A stretch of DNA of 64,000 nt, taken from positions 124,001-188,000 of the forward strand of contig JAJEDE010000027.1 of the NCBI GenBank assembly GCA_022821645.1, in the 5' to 3' direction. The DNA comes from Chloroflexota bacterium. GTDB taxonomy: Bacteria; Chloroflexota; UBA11872. The position numbers and the translations under genes are program-made. The notes under the pieces are model-generated. The model saw only the letters and a program-made list of their open reading frames with translations. It did no database searches and was not told the origin of the DNA. Below, piece by piece: positions 51,047-60,600 of this stretch (position 1 is its first letter; each line of letters opens with the position of its first letter).

Positions 51047-53317
51047 TTAGTCCCGGTAGCGGCCTCGTCGCGGTCCCCGACCGCCGCCGCCACGGCCGCC
51101 ACGGCCGTCGCGGTCAAAGCGACCGCGCCCGCCGCGCCCCCCGCGGCCATCGCGACCGCCGCCATCTCGGCGCGGGCCGCCGCGTCCGCCGCCGCGAGGG
51201 GCGGGGGCGGCGGTAGCCAGCGTTTCTTCGGGCGAAAGACCCATCAGCACGGCCCGTCGCGACAGGTTGACGCGGCCCTGGTCGTCGGTCTCGATGACCA
51301 TCACCATGATGTCGTCGCCGACGTTGACCACGTCTTCGATCATGCCGGGCGGCTCTTCGGCCAGTTCGTGGCGCGGGACCAGGCCCTCGCGACCGGGCAT
51401 GAACTCGACCATGGCGCCAAACCCGAAGATGCGGGTCACCTTGCCAAGCATGGTGCGCCCGGCGTCGATTTCACCGGTCATGTCCCGAATCATCTGGACG
51501 GCTTGCTCGGCGCCTTCGCGCGACGGCGAGCCGACCATGATCGTGCCGTCTTCCTGGATGTCGATCGACGCGCCGGTGTCGGCCTCGAGCTGGCGAATCA
51601 TGCGGCCGCCGGGGCCGATGACGCTGCCAATGTTCTCGGGGTTGATCTGGGTGCGCATGATCTTGGGCGCGAATTCGCCAACCTCCGAGCGCGGAGCAGC
51701 CAGGGCGCCGTTCATGACTTCCAGGATCTTCATCCGCGCGTCGCGCCCGCGCCGGACGGCCAGTTCCACGATCTCCGGCGTCAGGTACTTGACCTTGATG
51801 TCGAGCTGAATGGCGGTGATGCCCTTCTCGGTGCCGGCCACCTTGAAGTCCATGTCGCCGAAGTGGTCTTCGGCGCCCTGGATGTCGGTCAGGACCTTGA
51901 ATTCCCCGTTGTCCGAGGTCACCAGGCCCATCGAGATCCCCGCAACCGATGCACTGATCGGCACGCCGGCGTCCAGCAGCGCCAGCGTGCTGCCGCAGGT
52001 GGAGGCCATGGAGGTCGAACCGTTGGAAGACAGGACCTCGGAGACAACGCGCACGGAGTAGGGGAAGTCCTCGTAGCTGGGGACCACCGGCAGCAGCGCG
52101 CGCTCGGCCAGCGCGCCGTGCCCGATCTCGCGTCTGCGCGGCGAGCCGAGCCGCCCGGCCTCGCCGGAGGCGAACGGCGGCATGTTGTAGTGGTGCATGT
52201 AGCGCTTGGGCTGGGCCAGTTCCTCAAGATCGCGGAGGCCGATCTTCTGCTCGTCCCGCTGGGTGCCCAGCGTCACGATCGAGAGCACCTGGGTTTCACC
52301 GCGCTCGAACAGGCCGGTGCCGTGGGTTCGCGGCAGGATTCCCACGTCGGCGGAAAGGTCTCGCAGGGCGTCGTCCGGGCGTCCATCCGGCCGGATGCCC
52401 TCGTTCACGATGGCGCGGCGCGTGTAGGCGCTCTCCAGGTCGTGGAAGGCCTCGCCGATGTCGCCGCCGTCGTGCTCGCCGTCGAAGGCTTCCTCGGCCT
52501 CGCCCTCGATCGCGGCCAGCTTCTCGACACGGGCCGAGCGGTCGGTGATGCGCGCCGCCTCGGCGATAGCCTCGCCAAAGCGGGAGTTCACGGCCTCGAG
52601 CACGCTGTCGTCCAGCTTCTCGATCTTCACCTCGCGCGGCGTGGGGTTGACCAGGTCGCGGAGCTCGAGTTGCAAGTCAATGGCCGCCTGCAACTGCTCC
52701 TGGCCCCAGGCGATGGCCTGAATCATCGTGTCGTCGTCGACCTCGCGGGCGCCGGCTTCCAGCATGACCACGCCGTCGCGGGTCCCGGACACGACCAGGT
52801 CCAGGTCGCCGCTGGCGTTCTCCTCGATCGTCGGGTTGAGCGTGAACTCGCCGTCGTCCAGCCCCACGCGCACCGCGCCTACCGGGCCGTCGAACGGGAT
52901 GCCGGAAATCATCAGCGCGGCCGATGCGGCAATGGTGCCGATCACGTCGGTCTCGGCTGTGCCGTCGTGCGAGAGCACGGTCAGGATGATTTGGACCTCG
53001 TTGCGCATGCCCTTCGGAAAGAGCGGGCGCAGCGGGCGGTCGGTGAGCCGGGAGGCCAGGATGCCGGTCAGCGGCGGCCGTCCCTCACGCCGGAACACGC
53101 TGCCCGGAATCTTGCCGATGGAATAGCTGCGCTCTTCGTAGTCCACGGAGAGCGGGAAATAGTCGATCCCCTCGCGCAGGCGGTCGGACATCACCACGGT
53201 GCCCAGAATCACGGCGTCGCCATAGGTCACGACAACGGCGCCATTCGCCTGCTGGGCCAGGCGGCCGGTCTCAAACGCGAGCCGCCGCCCGCCAAATTGA
53301 GTCTCAACGGTATGCAT
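51047..53317 (-). CDS. pnp: Polyribonucleotide nucleotidyltransferase (PNPase)
   Basis: Protein of 756 aa. A phosphorolytic 3'-5' exoribonuclease. It has two RNase PH domains (first active-site-like region FPLSVDYEERSYSIGKIPGS; second GETQVLSIVTLGTQRDEQKI) and KH (NIGSVIGPGGRMIRQLE) plus S1 (VTRIFGFGAMVEFMPGREGL) domains. A C-terminal tail of about 55 residues (GGGRGGPRRDGGGRDGRGGR) is unusual. The ATG at 53317 follows GAGGAG. It lies downstream of rpsO, as in many bacteria. Confidence 0.96.
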   Translation of the reverse strand: MHTVETQFGGRRLAFETGRLAQQANGAVVVTYGDAVILGTVVMSDRLREGIDYFPLSVDYEERSYSIGKIPGSVFRREGRPPLTGILASRLTDRPLRPLFPKGMRNEVQIILTVLSHDGTAETDVIGTIAASAALMISGIPFDGPVGAVRVGLDDGEFTLNPTIEENASGDLDLVVSGTRDGVVMLEAGAREVDDDTMIQAIAWGQEQLQAAIDLQLELRDLVNPTPREVKIEKLDDSVLEAVNSRFGEAIAEAARITDRSARVEKLAAIEGEAEEAFDGEHDGGDIGEAFHDLESAYTRRAIVNEGIRPDGRPDDALRDLSADVGILPRTHGTGLFERGETQVLSIVTLGTQRDEQKIGLRDLEELAQPKRYMHHYNMPPFASGEAGRLGSPRRREIGHGALAERALLPVVPSYEDFPYSVRVVSEVLSSNGSTSMASTCGSTLALLDAGVPISASVAGISMGLVTSDNGEFKVLTDIQGAEDHFGDMDFKVAGTEKGITAIQLDIKVKYLTPEIVELAVRRGRDARMKILEVMNGALAAPRSEVGEFAPKIMRTQINPENIGSVIGPGGRMIRQLEADTGASIDIQEDGTIMVGSPSREGAEQAVQMIRDMTGEIDAGRTMLGKVTRIFGFGAMVEFMPGREGLVPRHELAEEPPGMIEDVVNVGDDIMVMVIETDDQGRVNLSRRAVLMGLSPEETLATAAPAPRGGGRGGPRRDGGGRDGRGGRGGRGRFDRDGRGGRGGGGRGPRRGRYRD

Positions 53318-53451
53318 ACAGGTCACTCCTCGCCGGCGGTCTGGACGAAGAGCGAAGAAGCGAGCCCGCAACCTCCGTTGCGCCCTCGGTTCTTGGCTCT
53401 TCCGTCAGGTCCCGTCGGCGTTCTGATCCGAAGCCGTTTACAACAAAGAAA

Positions 53452-53478
53452 AGCGGTCCGGCTTCGGCGCGGACCGCT
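53452..53478 (-). terminator. Intrinsic terminator/attenuator between rpsO and pnp
   Basis: On the minus strand AGCGGTCC-N11-GGACCGCT is followed by TTTTC, giving a hairpin with a short T-run 68 bases beyond the rpsO stop. It should terminate part of the rpsO transcript, or, if read through, could tune pnp. A control role is inferred from position. Confidence 0.75.
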
Positions 53479-53545
53479 CATCAATCCATGCGGGATTGCC
53501 GCGCCTGGGGCGGCGTGCCGCGTATCGCCAGGTATTCACGCGCCG

Positions 53546-53818
53546 TTAGCGCCGCGCTCGAATCTGGAGCTTGTCGATCACCTGCCGGTAGCGTTCGGGG
53601 TCGCGGTCCTGCAAATACTTGAGGAGCCGACGCCGGCGGCCGACCATCTTCAGCAGACCATAGCGGGAATGCTTGTCCTTCTTGTGCTGCTTGAGATGCT
53701 CGGTGAGCTCTTCGATTCGGGCGCTGAGCAGCGCGATTTGCACCGGCGCGGAGCCGGTGTCGTCGGAGTTGAGGCGAAGCTCGTCTACGAGTTCGCGCTT
53801 GGGTGAGCTAATGGCCAT
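53546..53818 (-). CDS. rpsO: 30S ribosomal protein S15
   Basis: Protein of 90 aa: [40 protein letters not shown], then [20 protein letters not shown] and the [20 protein letters not shown] tail. It contains all S15 signature residues ([12 protein letters not shown]). The usual size is 89 residues. The 46-residue in-frame upstream extension is not part of the gene. Followed by the terminator and pnp. Confidence 0.97.
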   Translation of the reverse strand: MAISSPKRELVDELRLNSDDTGSAPVQIALLSARIEELTEHLKQHKKDKHSRYGLLKMVGRRRRLLKYLQDRDPERYRQVIDKLQIRARR

Positions 53819-53988
53819 CAGTGGTTGTCGTTCTCGCCAGCCCTGCGCGGGCCGTCGCGTCGCGGATGGGAGAAACCAACGCGACGCCTGGATTTCGTAA
53901 GTGTAACGCACCACCGCAGCCCGCGAACCGCCATTTCCACGTTCGCCGCACATCTCGCTTGCGCGGCAATCATTGGCTCAATAAACTA

Positions 53989-54003
53989 GTTTGCATAGCA
54001 AAC
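53989..54003. promoter_or_regulatory. Operator of the membrane protein/winged-helix pair (GTTTGC-ATA-GCAAAC)
   Basis: Perfect inverted repeat with 6-bp arms and a 3-base centre, 42 bases upstream of the membrane-protein gene. The arrangement suggests repression of the pair by its own winged-helix regulator. This is inferred from position. Confidence 0.55.
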
Positions 54004-54045
54004 AACACAGTTCCGCACGCCCGCGGCACGACGAAGAGGAATGAC

Positions 54046-54681
54046 ATGCCGAGCGCAAAACACAACGCCTCGACGCTTCAACCCGAGGAGAGTTGGAACG
54101 CCATCCACGACACCGTGGACCGGGCGCGAACCTCCATGTACGTCGCCGGCATGGAATCCATCCTGCTGCTGTGGGGCGCCATCGTGGCCCTGGGCCTGCT
54201 TGGGCAATACGCCGTCGCCACGCTTACGCCCGAGATTGCTTCCGAAAATCCCTGGTTTCCCGCGCTGCTGTGGGGCGCGTTGACAGCGGCCGGGTTTGCC
54301 GCCAGCGCCATCCTGGGGCACCGCGCGAGCGTCAAGAAGGCTGCGGGCTCTGCCGCGCAGCGCGCGGGACTCCGCGTGTTTTTCTACTGGCTGACGGTCA
54401 CCGGCGCGGCCTTTGTTGTTCCCTCGGCGGCCGGCCTGTGGACCGCCGATGTCGAGGGAATCACGATCGCGCGAGTCTCCATTGGCATCGTGGCCCTGGG
54501 CTACATCCTGTTCGGCATCATGCACCGCCCGGTGCTCGTGGCCGTGGGCCTGGGCTTTGCGACGCCGTTCTACCTGTCCAGCCACTTCGCGGGCGAAGCC
54601 GCCATGCTGATCTCGGCAGCCGCAACCCTGCTCGTGGTGGCGCTGGCCTGGGTGTGGATCCGCCGGAGTGGCGCCTCTTGA
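54046..54681 (+). CDS. Multi-pass membrane protein of a regulator pair
   Basis: Protein of 211 aa with about six TM segments (ILLLWGAIVALGLLGQYAVA; LLWGALTAAGFAASAILGH; VFFYWLTVTGAAFVVPSAAG; ARVSIGIVALGYILFGIMH; VLVAVGLGFATPFYLSSHF; AAMLISAAATLLVVALAWVW). The ATG at 54046 follows AGAGGA. Its stop overlaps the start of the next gene (TTGA). The combination of an integral membrane protein with a winged-helix regulator recurs in many genomes; the function is unknown. Confidence 0.75.
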   Translation: MPSAKHNASTLQPEESWNAIHDTVDRARTSMYVAGMESILLLWGAIVALGLLGQYAVATLTPEIASENPWFPALLWGALTAAGFAASAILGHRASVKKAAGSAAQRAGLRVFFYWLTVTGAAFVVPSAAGLWTADVEGITIARVSIGIVALGYILFGIMHRPVLVAVGLGFATPFYLSSHFAGEAAMLISAAATLLVVALAWVWIRRSGAS

Positions 54682-54992
54682 CCGACGAACCCATCGTCCT
54701 CAACGAAACCATCCACCAGTCCACGCGCCTGCGGATCATGACCATGCTGGTCGCCCAACCCGAGACCGATCGGCTCGCCTACGGATTCATTCAGCAGACG
54801 CTGGACCTCACGGGCGGCAACCTGACGACCCACCTGCGTAAGCTGGAGGACGCCGGGTACCTGGTCATCACCAAGGAGTTCGTGGGCGTCAAGCCGCGCA
54901 CCTGGGTGCGGGCCACGTCCACGGGCCGCCGCGCCTTTGCCGAATACCTGGCCAGCCTGGAGCGGGCGCTGAACTGGCAGCCTTCACCGTAG
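54678..54992 (+). CDS. Winged-helix transcriptional regulator
   Basis: Protein of 104 aa. It is a DNA-binding winged helix (NETIHQSTRLRIMTMLVAQP, LDLTGGNLTTHLRKLEDAGY, LVITKEFVGVKPRTWVRATS) similar to the HTH_27/ArsR-MarR-like group that pairs with membrane proteins. The start is a TTG at 54678 overlapping the preceding stop. The likely operator is GTTTGC-ATA-GCAAAC at 53989. Confidence 0.82.
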   Translation: MTDEPIVLNETIHQSTRLRIMTMLVAQPETDRLAYGFIQQTLDLTGGNLTTHLRKLEDAGYLVITKEFVGVKPRTWVRATSTGRRAFAEYLASLERALNWQPSP

Positions 54993-55057
54993 TTCCGACC
55001 GATCCCGGCGGTGCGTCCAGGCTGGGCCTCGCGGCCGCCGTGCTCGCCTGAACCGGG

Positions 55058-56896
55058 CTAGCTGCGCGAAACCCTGTATATCTTTCTCCCCACGTGGTCG
55101 CTGACGAGCACCGCGCCGTCGGGTGCGATTACGACGTCGGTGGGGCGGTCGAGGCCGGTTACGAAGGGATGAACTTCGCCGACGTAGGTATCGCCCCGCG
55201 GCTCCAGGCGTACGCGCAGGACGTTGTGCGTATAGGAACTGCGGCCCAGTCCCGGCCCCCAGGTTGCAATGAGGGCGTCACCCTCGAACTCGCCGGCCTG
55301 CGTCCCCGTAAAGAACGTAATACCGGCAGCCGCGGCGTGCGCCGGCAGCGCCGCCACGGGACCCTCAATGGATGAATCCTCCGGCAACTCCTCCCAGTAC
55401 ATCGGATGCCCGTAGTTGCGGCCTTCAATCACGTGGTTCAGTTCGTCGGGCGCGTCGTCGGCCGTGCGCACCGGAGTGTCGGGAGCGTTATCGGTGCAGA
55501 AGAGTTCGCCGTCCGGCGCGAACGCAAGGTCGAACGGATTCCTGAGTCCGCGCGCCACCACCTCCACGCGCGACCCGTCGGGCGCAAGCCGCAGGATCGT
55601 GCCCGAGAGGTCAGTGTCCGGCACTTCGCCGCGGTTACTCGTGCTGCCGACGGTCAGGTACAGCTGGCCGTCGGGTCCCGCCTCAATGCCGTTGTTGCGG
55701 TGGAACAATTCGGCCCGTTCCGGCAGGCCGGTCAGGATCTCCACGGACTCGTCGGCCACGCCCGACCCGCTGGTATCGCGCAGGCGGATGACCTTCTGTC
55801 GCACCGAGGCGTACACGGCGTCGCCGATAAAGGCCACCCCGCGCGGCTCATCCACGCCCAGCGGATCCAGCCCCTGGGCAAAGGCCACCGGAGCCTCGGC
55901 GCCGGGAAGTCCGGAGTGCGTGAGGATCGCGTTGTTCGACATCGAGATGTAGAGCCGTTCGTCCGGCCCAAAGGCCAGGGCAACCGGCAAGCCAAGGTCA
56001 TTGGTATCCAGAAGCAAGGAGATCGTGAAGCCCGCCGGCGCCCGCGGCACGCCGGTAGCCACCACGCCCCGCTGGCGTTCCAGCGATTCCAGTTCAATGC
56101 TGTCGCCGGCCGTCAGCGGACTGGCGGGGCGGAAGCTGCGAATCAGCGTCCACAGGCCGGCGGGATAGGCGCGGTTGCGCACCTCATCTCCGCTGAGCCG
56201 AAGGCGCACCGGCTCCGAGCGTCCCGGGGCGAACTCCAGCACACCGGCCTGGAAGTACTGCCGGATGACGCCCGGTTCGGCCGTGGGATCGATCACCGTG
56301 CCTGGCTCGCCGGTGTCGAGCCGGGCCTCGGTCTTCGGGAATCCAAGTCCGGCCGCGCCGCCCAACGCCAGGAACGCATCGAGGAATCCGATCTCGTCCC
56401 CGTCAACGGACTGATTGGACACGACGTGGCCAAACGGACCCACGGCAGTGCCGCCGAACGGGTTGCTGGTGCCGGACTCCGCGCCAAGGTCCAGGCTTCC
56501 GTCCAGTCCGCCGCCGATGAAGTCCCATACCAGGCGAGGCGTGGGCTGTCCGTCGACGGAATCGCCTGACCACTCCATCACGCCGCGCTGGAAGTACTGG
56601 ACCAGCAGGCCGTTCTCGATGAGTGGCTCGGAAACCGCATGGCCCCACCGCCGCAAGCCGCCGGATGCGTGGAAGTACGTCAAGAGCGAAGCGGCCTGGG
56701 AAACGCCGCTGAGACTGACGTCCAGGTCGGCAATGTTGTGGCCCAGCGCCGAGTCAAAGGCCGCCCGGCGAACCGTGACCGTTTCCAGGCCCTCGAGCGC
56801 GCCTGCGCGTCCGGCGATAAACGCCGGAACGCTGAGGGCGGCGGCCGCCAGGACCGCTCGACGGCCAATCCCGCGGCCGGCAGGCGCTCTGCGCAT
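55058..56896 (-). CDS. Exported sorbosone/glucose-dehydrogenase-like propeller protein
   Basis: Protein of 612 aa. A Tat-type signal (GIGRRAVLAAAALSVPAFIA) is followed by about 250 residues of surface repeats (VSEPLIENGLLVQYFQRGVM, AEPGVIRQYFQAGVLEFAPG). The six-bladed propeller (VALAFGPDERLYISMSNNAI, ELFHRNNGIEAGPDGQLYLT, GRNYGHPMYWEELPEDSSIE, TGLDRPTDVVIAPDGAVLVS) matches PQQ-dependent sugar dehydrogenase-like enzymes. A PQQ-dependent sugar oxidation is possible; a purely structural role cannot be excluded. It is convergent with the winged-helix gene. Confidence 0.8.
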   Translation of the reverse strand: MRRAPAGRGIGRRAVLAAAALSVPAFIAGRAGALEGLETVTVRRAAFDSALGHNIADLDVSLSGVSQAASLLTYFHASGGLRRWGHAVSEPLIENGLLVQYFQRGVMEWSGDSVDGQPTPRLVWDFIGGGLDGSLDLGAESGTSNPFGGTAVGPFGHVVSNQSVDGDEIGFLDAFLALGGAAGLGFPKTEARLDTGEPGTVIDPTAEPGVIRQYFQAGVLEFAPGRSEPVRLRLSGDEVRNRAYPAGLWTLIRSFRPASPLTAGDSIELESLERQRGVVATGVPRAPAGFTISLLLDTNDLGLPVALAFGPDERLYISMSNNAILTHSGLPGAEAPVAFAQGLDPLGVDEPRGVAFIGDAVYASVRQKVIRLRDTSGSGVADESVEILTGLPERAELFHRNNGIEAGPDGQLYLTVGSTSNRGEVPDTDLSGTILRLAPDGSRVEVVARGLRNPFDLAFAPDGELFCTDNAPDTPVRTADDAPDELNHVIEGRNYGHPMYWEELPEDSSIEGPVAALPAHAAAAGITFFTGTQAGEFEGDALIATWGPGLGRSSYTHNVLRVRLEPRGDTYVGEVHPFVTGLDRPTDVVIAPDGAVLVSDHVGRKIYRVSRS

Positions 56897-57005
56897 AAAA
56901 GGTGGGAAGGGCGGACACGCCCGAGGGTGCGAGATCGCGCAATAGTACCGAGACTTGCGACCGGCTTCCCTATACTCGCGGCAGCCCAACCGCAGGATCA
57001 GCCCC

Positions 57006-57668
57006 ATGGCATCGCGCCGCCGCCGCCGCACCCGCCGTCAGTCCAGCGGCGGCCAGTCCAGCACCGCACGTAGCGAGCGTCGCTCGTCCAGCGCCCAAAA
57101 GGGCGGGCAGCGTGAGCAGCGGAAGGGCGGGCAGCAGAGAGGCGGCCTGGGACGCGGGTTCTGGCTGTACATGATCGCGGTCATGGCCCTGTTCATCCCG
57201 CTCAATCTGTACTGCTTGAATCAAGCCAGCCCCCCGGGCCCCGGTGAGGAAACGGATCAACAGGCCGCCACGATTCTGAACTCCGTCAACGACCCGCACG
57301 AGCCCTACGCCACCGACCCGCCCACCTCCGGGCCGCACGTCACCCAGCTGGCCGATCACGGCTTTCGGCCCGAAACCCTCGCGGACGAGATCCAGGTGGC
57401 AAACCTGTCGCGCGGCTATGTGATCGTTCACTTCAGGGACACCGGACTGGAGCCCGAAATGCGGCGGCTGGCCGCGGAGTTCGAAGGACACGACGTGATC
57501 GTGCAGCCCGACGCAAATCTGCCAGCCGAAACGGCGGTCGCGTTGACCGCCTGGGGCCGCATTGAGCGTCTGGATTCCTACGACAAGAACCGCGTCTACA
57601 ACTTCGTACGCAACTACGCGGGCCTCGGACAGCCCGTGGCCGCGCCCGTCACCGGAGGCGGCGGCTAA
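57006..57668 (+). CDS. DUF3105 membrane protein
   Basis: Protein of 220 aa. A highly basic N-terminus (MASRRRRRTRRQSSGGQSST) precedes one TM segment (FWLYMIAVMALFIPLNLYCL, about residues 52-71). The DUF3105 domain carries YATDPPTSGPHVTQLADHGF and LSRGYVIVHFRDTGLEPEMR. The function is unknown; it is extracytoplasmic. The stop overlaps the convergent hydrolase gene by 4 bases. Confidence 0.85.
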   Translation: MASRRRRRTRRQSSGGQSSTARSERRSSSAQKGGQREQRKGGQQRGGLGRGFWLYMIAVMALFIPLNLYCLNQASPPGPGEETDQQAATILNSVNDPHEPYATDPPTSGPHVTQLADHGFRPETLADEIQVANLSRGYVIVHFRDTGLEPEMRRLAAEFEGHDVIVQPDANLPAETAVALTAWGRIERLDSYDKNRVYNFVRNYAGLGQPVAAPVTGGGG

Positions 57669-60600
57669 CTCACGCGCAACTGCACCGGGCCCAGCAGTCC
57701 GGAAACCAGCGCCTCGGCCTCGATGTTGTCCTCGTGCCAGTAGCGGTGCCAGGCATTCCCCATCTTCGTCTCGTCCCGCTTCCAGCGCATCTCGTTCGCG
57801 TACAGGTTGCTCACCCGAACCCGCAGGCTGTTGGATCCGGTTTGCACAAAGCCGCTGAGATCGAACTGGTACGGCGGCCAGAGCCGCACGTCCACGCGCC
57901 GGTTGTTGACGAAGACTTCGGCGTGATATCGCACCTCGCCGAGATCCAGCGTCACCGCCGAATTCGCTTGTTCGGCCGTGAGCTCAAAACTGCGCTCATA
58001 GACGCCGGTGCCGGAATACCAGCCGTAGCCAAAGTTCCCCCACGGCTGGAGGGCGATCGTCGTCGGCCGCGTGAAGAGCGCCAGCGGCGCCAGGATGCCG
58101 TTGGAAAAGTCGGCCGCCTCGATCTCAACGGTCAGCATCCGGCCGGTCGTGATGTTGTAGATGCCCTGGATGTCCGGCGTGCGTTCGCGCACGTCCACAT
58201 AGACCTTGTGCGTCCCCTTGATGTTGGGAATGCCGATGCCAACGCAGCCCACCGGCAGGCGCTGGCGATAGACCACCGTGCGGGGAAACGCCACCGGCTC
58301 GCCCAGCAACGGAATGTGCCGCCACGGTTCGACCGGCGGCTGCCCGCGTTCCCACGTCTCCAGCGGAGTTTCGCGCTCATAGGCGAGACCGGACCAGACC
58401 TCGCTCGGTGGCGCCTGCACCTCCCACGAATCGTCCGACACAATCACGATGGAGCCGCCCGAACGCAGGTCGATCTGACCCTCGAAGAGGAATGAGATCG
58501 GCTCGTCCGACTCGCACTCCACGTCCGCGACGATCGTGTTCTGGCCCGGACGCAGGTACGGCATGATGTTGTAGGTCACCGGGCTGGACCAGTCGTCCGA
58601 CTCGCCCAGTTGCGTGCCGTTCATGTACACGGCCACGTGGTCCACCCCCACAAATGTGGCCCACGCCTTGATTGGCGGCTCGGTCAGATCGATCGTGCGG
58701 TGGAATCGCAGGCGACGGTGCTGATCGCTCGTCCGCTTGACCGCCCAGCCGTCGTGCTTGCGGACTCCCGTAATCCAGCTGGCGCGCCAGTTGCCAATGG
58801 TGTCGGCCCCGGCCCGCGCCAGCCACGTCTCCGGCCATTCCGAGTCGTCATACGTCGGGTCGCGCAACTGCTCCAGGCGGCCCGCGCCCAACGAGAAGCT
58901 GGCAACGCGCATCACCGGAAGCTCGGAACGGCGAATTGACCCCTGGCCGGTCGGGACTCCACTGTCCAGCGCGAACGTCCAGTCCGTCTTGAACTCCAGG
59001 TCCTTCTGCGGCGCCGGCTGGCCGGCGGGCACCCGATGGCGCGCGGCCCGAACCGACGTGTCGAACACCACCAGGCGAGCCCCGTGCGGCGGCAAGTCAA
59101 GCTTGAACCGCCGCTCCCCGTGCTTGCCGGTGATCGATAGGGCCTCGGCCGCGCCGGTCTCCGGATTCCACACCTCCGGCCGACCGGGCACATCGGTCCT
59201 GACCGTCGCCGTCGTGCCCTCGGCCGAGCGGTTGACCGCCATCAACACCTCGGCGCCGTCCAGTCGCCGGGGAACGACAATCACGTCGGTCGCACTGTCC
59301 ACGGTGGTTCCCGGCGACAGGATCTCCGCGATGCGCTCGAGTGCCTCCGGCAGCACTTCGGACGTCTGAAACGTGCGGCCCTTGCCGACCGTGGCGCCCG
59401 CCGGCGTCGCTGAGCCGTTGCTGAACAGCGTGCCCGCGGCCCGTGTTATCGGGCGGTGCCGCCAGCCGCCTTCGTTGCTCCCGGTGGGACGTTCGCCCAT
59501 CACGATCAGGGTGCCGCCCGAGCGCACAAAGGCGCCCAGGCGCCGCATGGCCTGGGGGCTGATAACCGGCGTTGGCGGAAGCACCAGGGTCGTAAGGGTC
59601 AGCGCGCCCTGCCGCAGGCGGCCGTTCTCCAGCCGCGCCTGACCGTGACTGATGAATCGCTCGTCCACGATGTGCACGTCAATGCTGGCATCCGCCAGCC
59701 CATCGATCAGACCCTCGTAGTCGTCGGCGATGGCGCGCGCCCGCGCGTTGGGACGCCCGTCGGCGGTATTGGCGGCAATGCTGGTCCATGGGTACAGCAC
59801 GCCCACCGTGGTTGCCGCCCTGGAGTGGCCCACGACCGCCGACAGGCGAGCCACGTATTCGGACAGGCCCTCGAAATGCGTCCAATAGGGGTTCTGGTGG
59901 CCAAAACTGGGCGGCCAATCGTCGGCGGCCTCGGCGGTGGCCATGGAATAGAACAGCCCGTGGAGCACCTGCATGTTGATGCCGTAGGCGGCCAGCAGGT
60001 TGGCGCCATGCCGAATCTCATCCAGCGTCACGCCCCAACCGGCGCCGCCGAAGGCTTCCGCCATCACGCGCGGCCGACCCGTCATCGCCGCCACCGACAC
60101 CGCCGGCTTGACCTCCGCGGCCTGCACCGTTCGCGGTCGCGCGTAGCGGAACCCGTGATGATCGGTGCCCGGAATCGTGAGGTGACGCAGACCGCGAAAG
60201 TAGTCGCCCTGCCGGGCGGGATGGGTGGCCACATGCTCTTCCGTGTGACCCGTCCACTCCAGGCCATGCCGCTGGCACCACGCGCTGATCTGGGCGAACC
60301 AGGCTTCTTCGTAAAGCTCGGCCACCGTGTCGTAGAAGTCGCAGCGAACCTTGACGGTCTCGTTCCCACCCCGCAGCACCAGCAGCGGGAGCCATGGCAA
60401 CAGGTCGTACCCCTTGTCCTTTTCGAACCGCGCCGGCAGGTCGTCGGTCCAGGGCAGCGGCTCCGCGGTGATGTACGGCTCGTCGAAAAAGACGCCCGGA
60501 ATCCCATCGCCGAACGCGGCCTTGTGACGCTCCGCGTAACTTTCGTAGGCCGAATCAAGAAAGGCCTTGACCGTGGCGGCGCGCAGGTAGTCGATCCGGT

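Noticed and set aside
51368..53806. Long plus-strand open frame (812 codons) opposite pnp
   Set aside because: Shadow of pnp on the other strand in high-GC DNA; PNPase is unmistakable and the shadow is low-complexity Gly/Ala/Val/His-rich.
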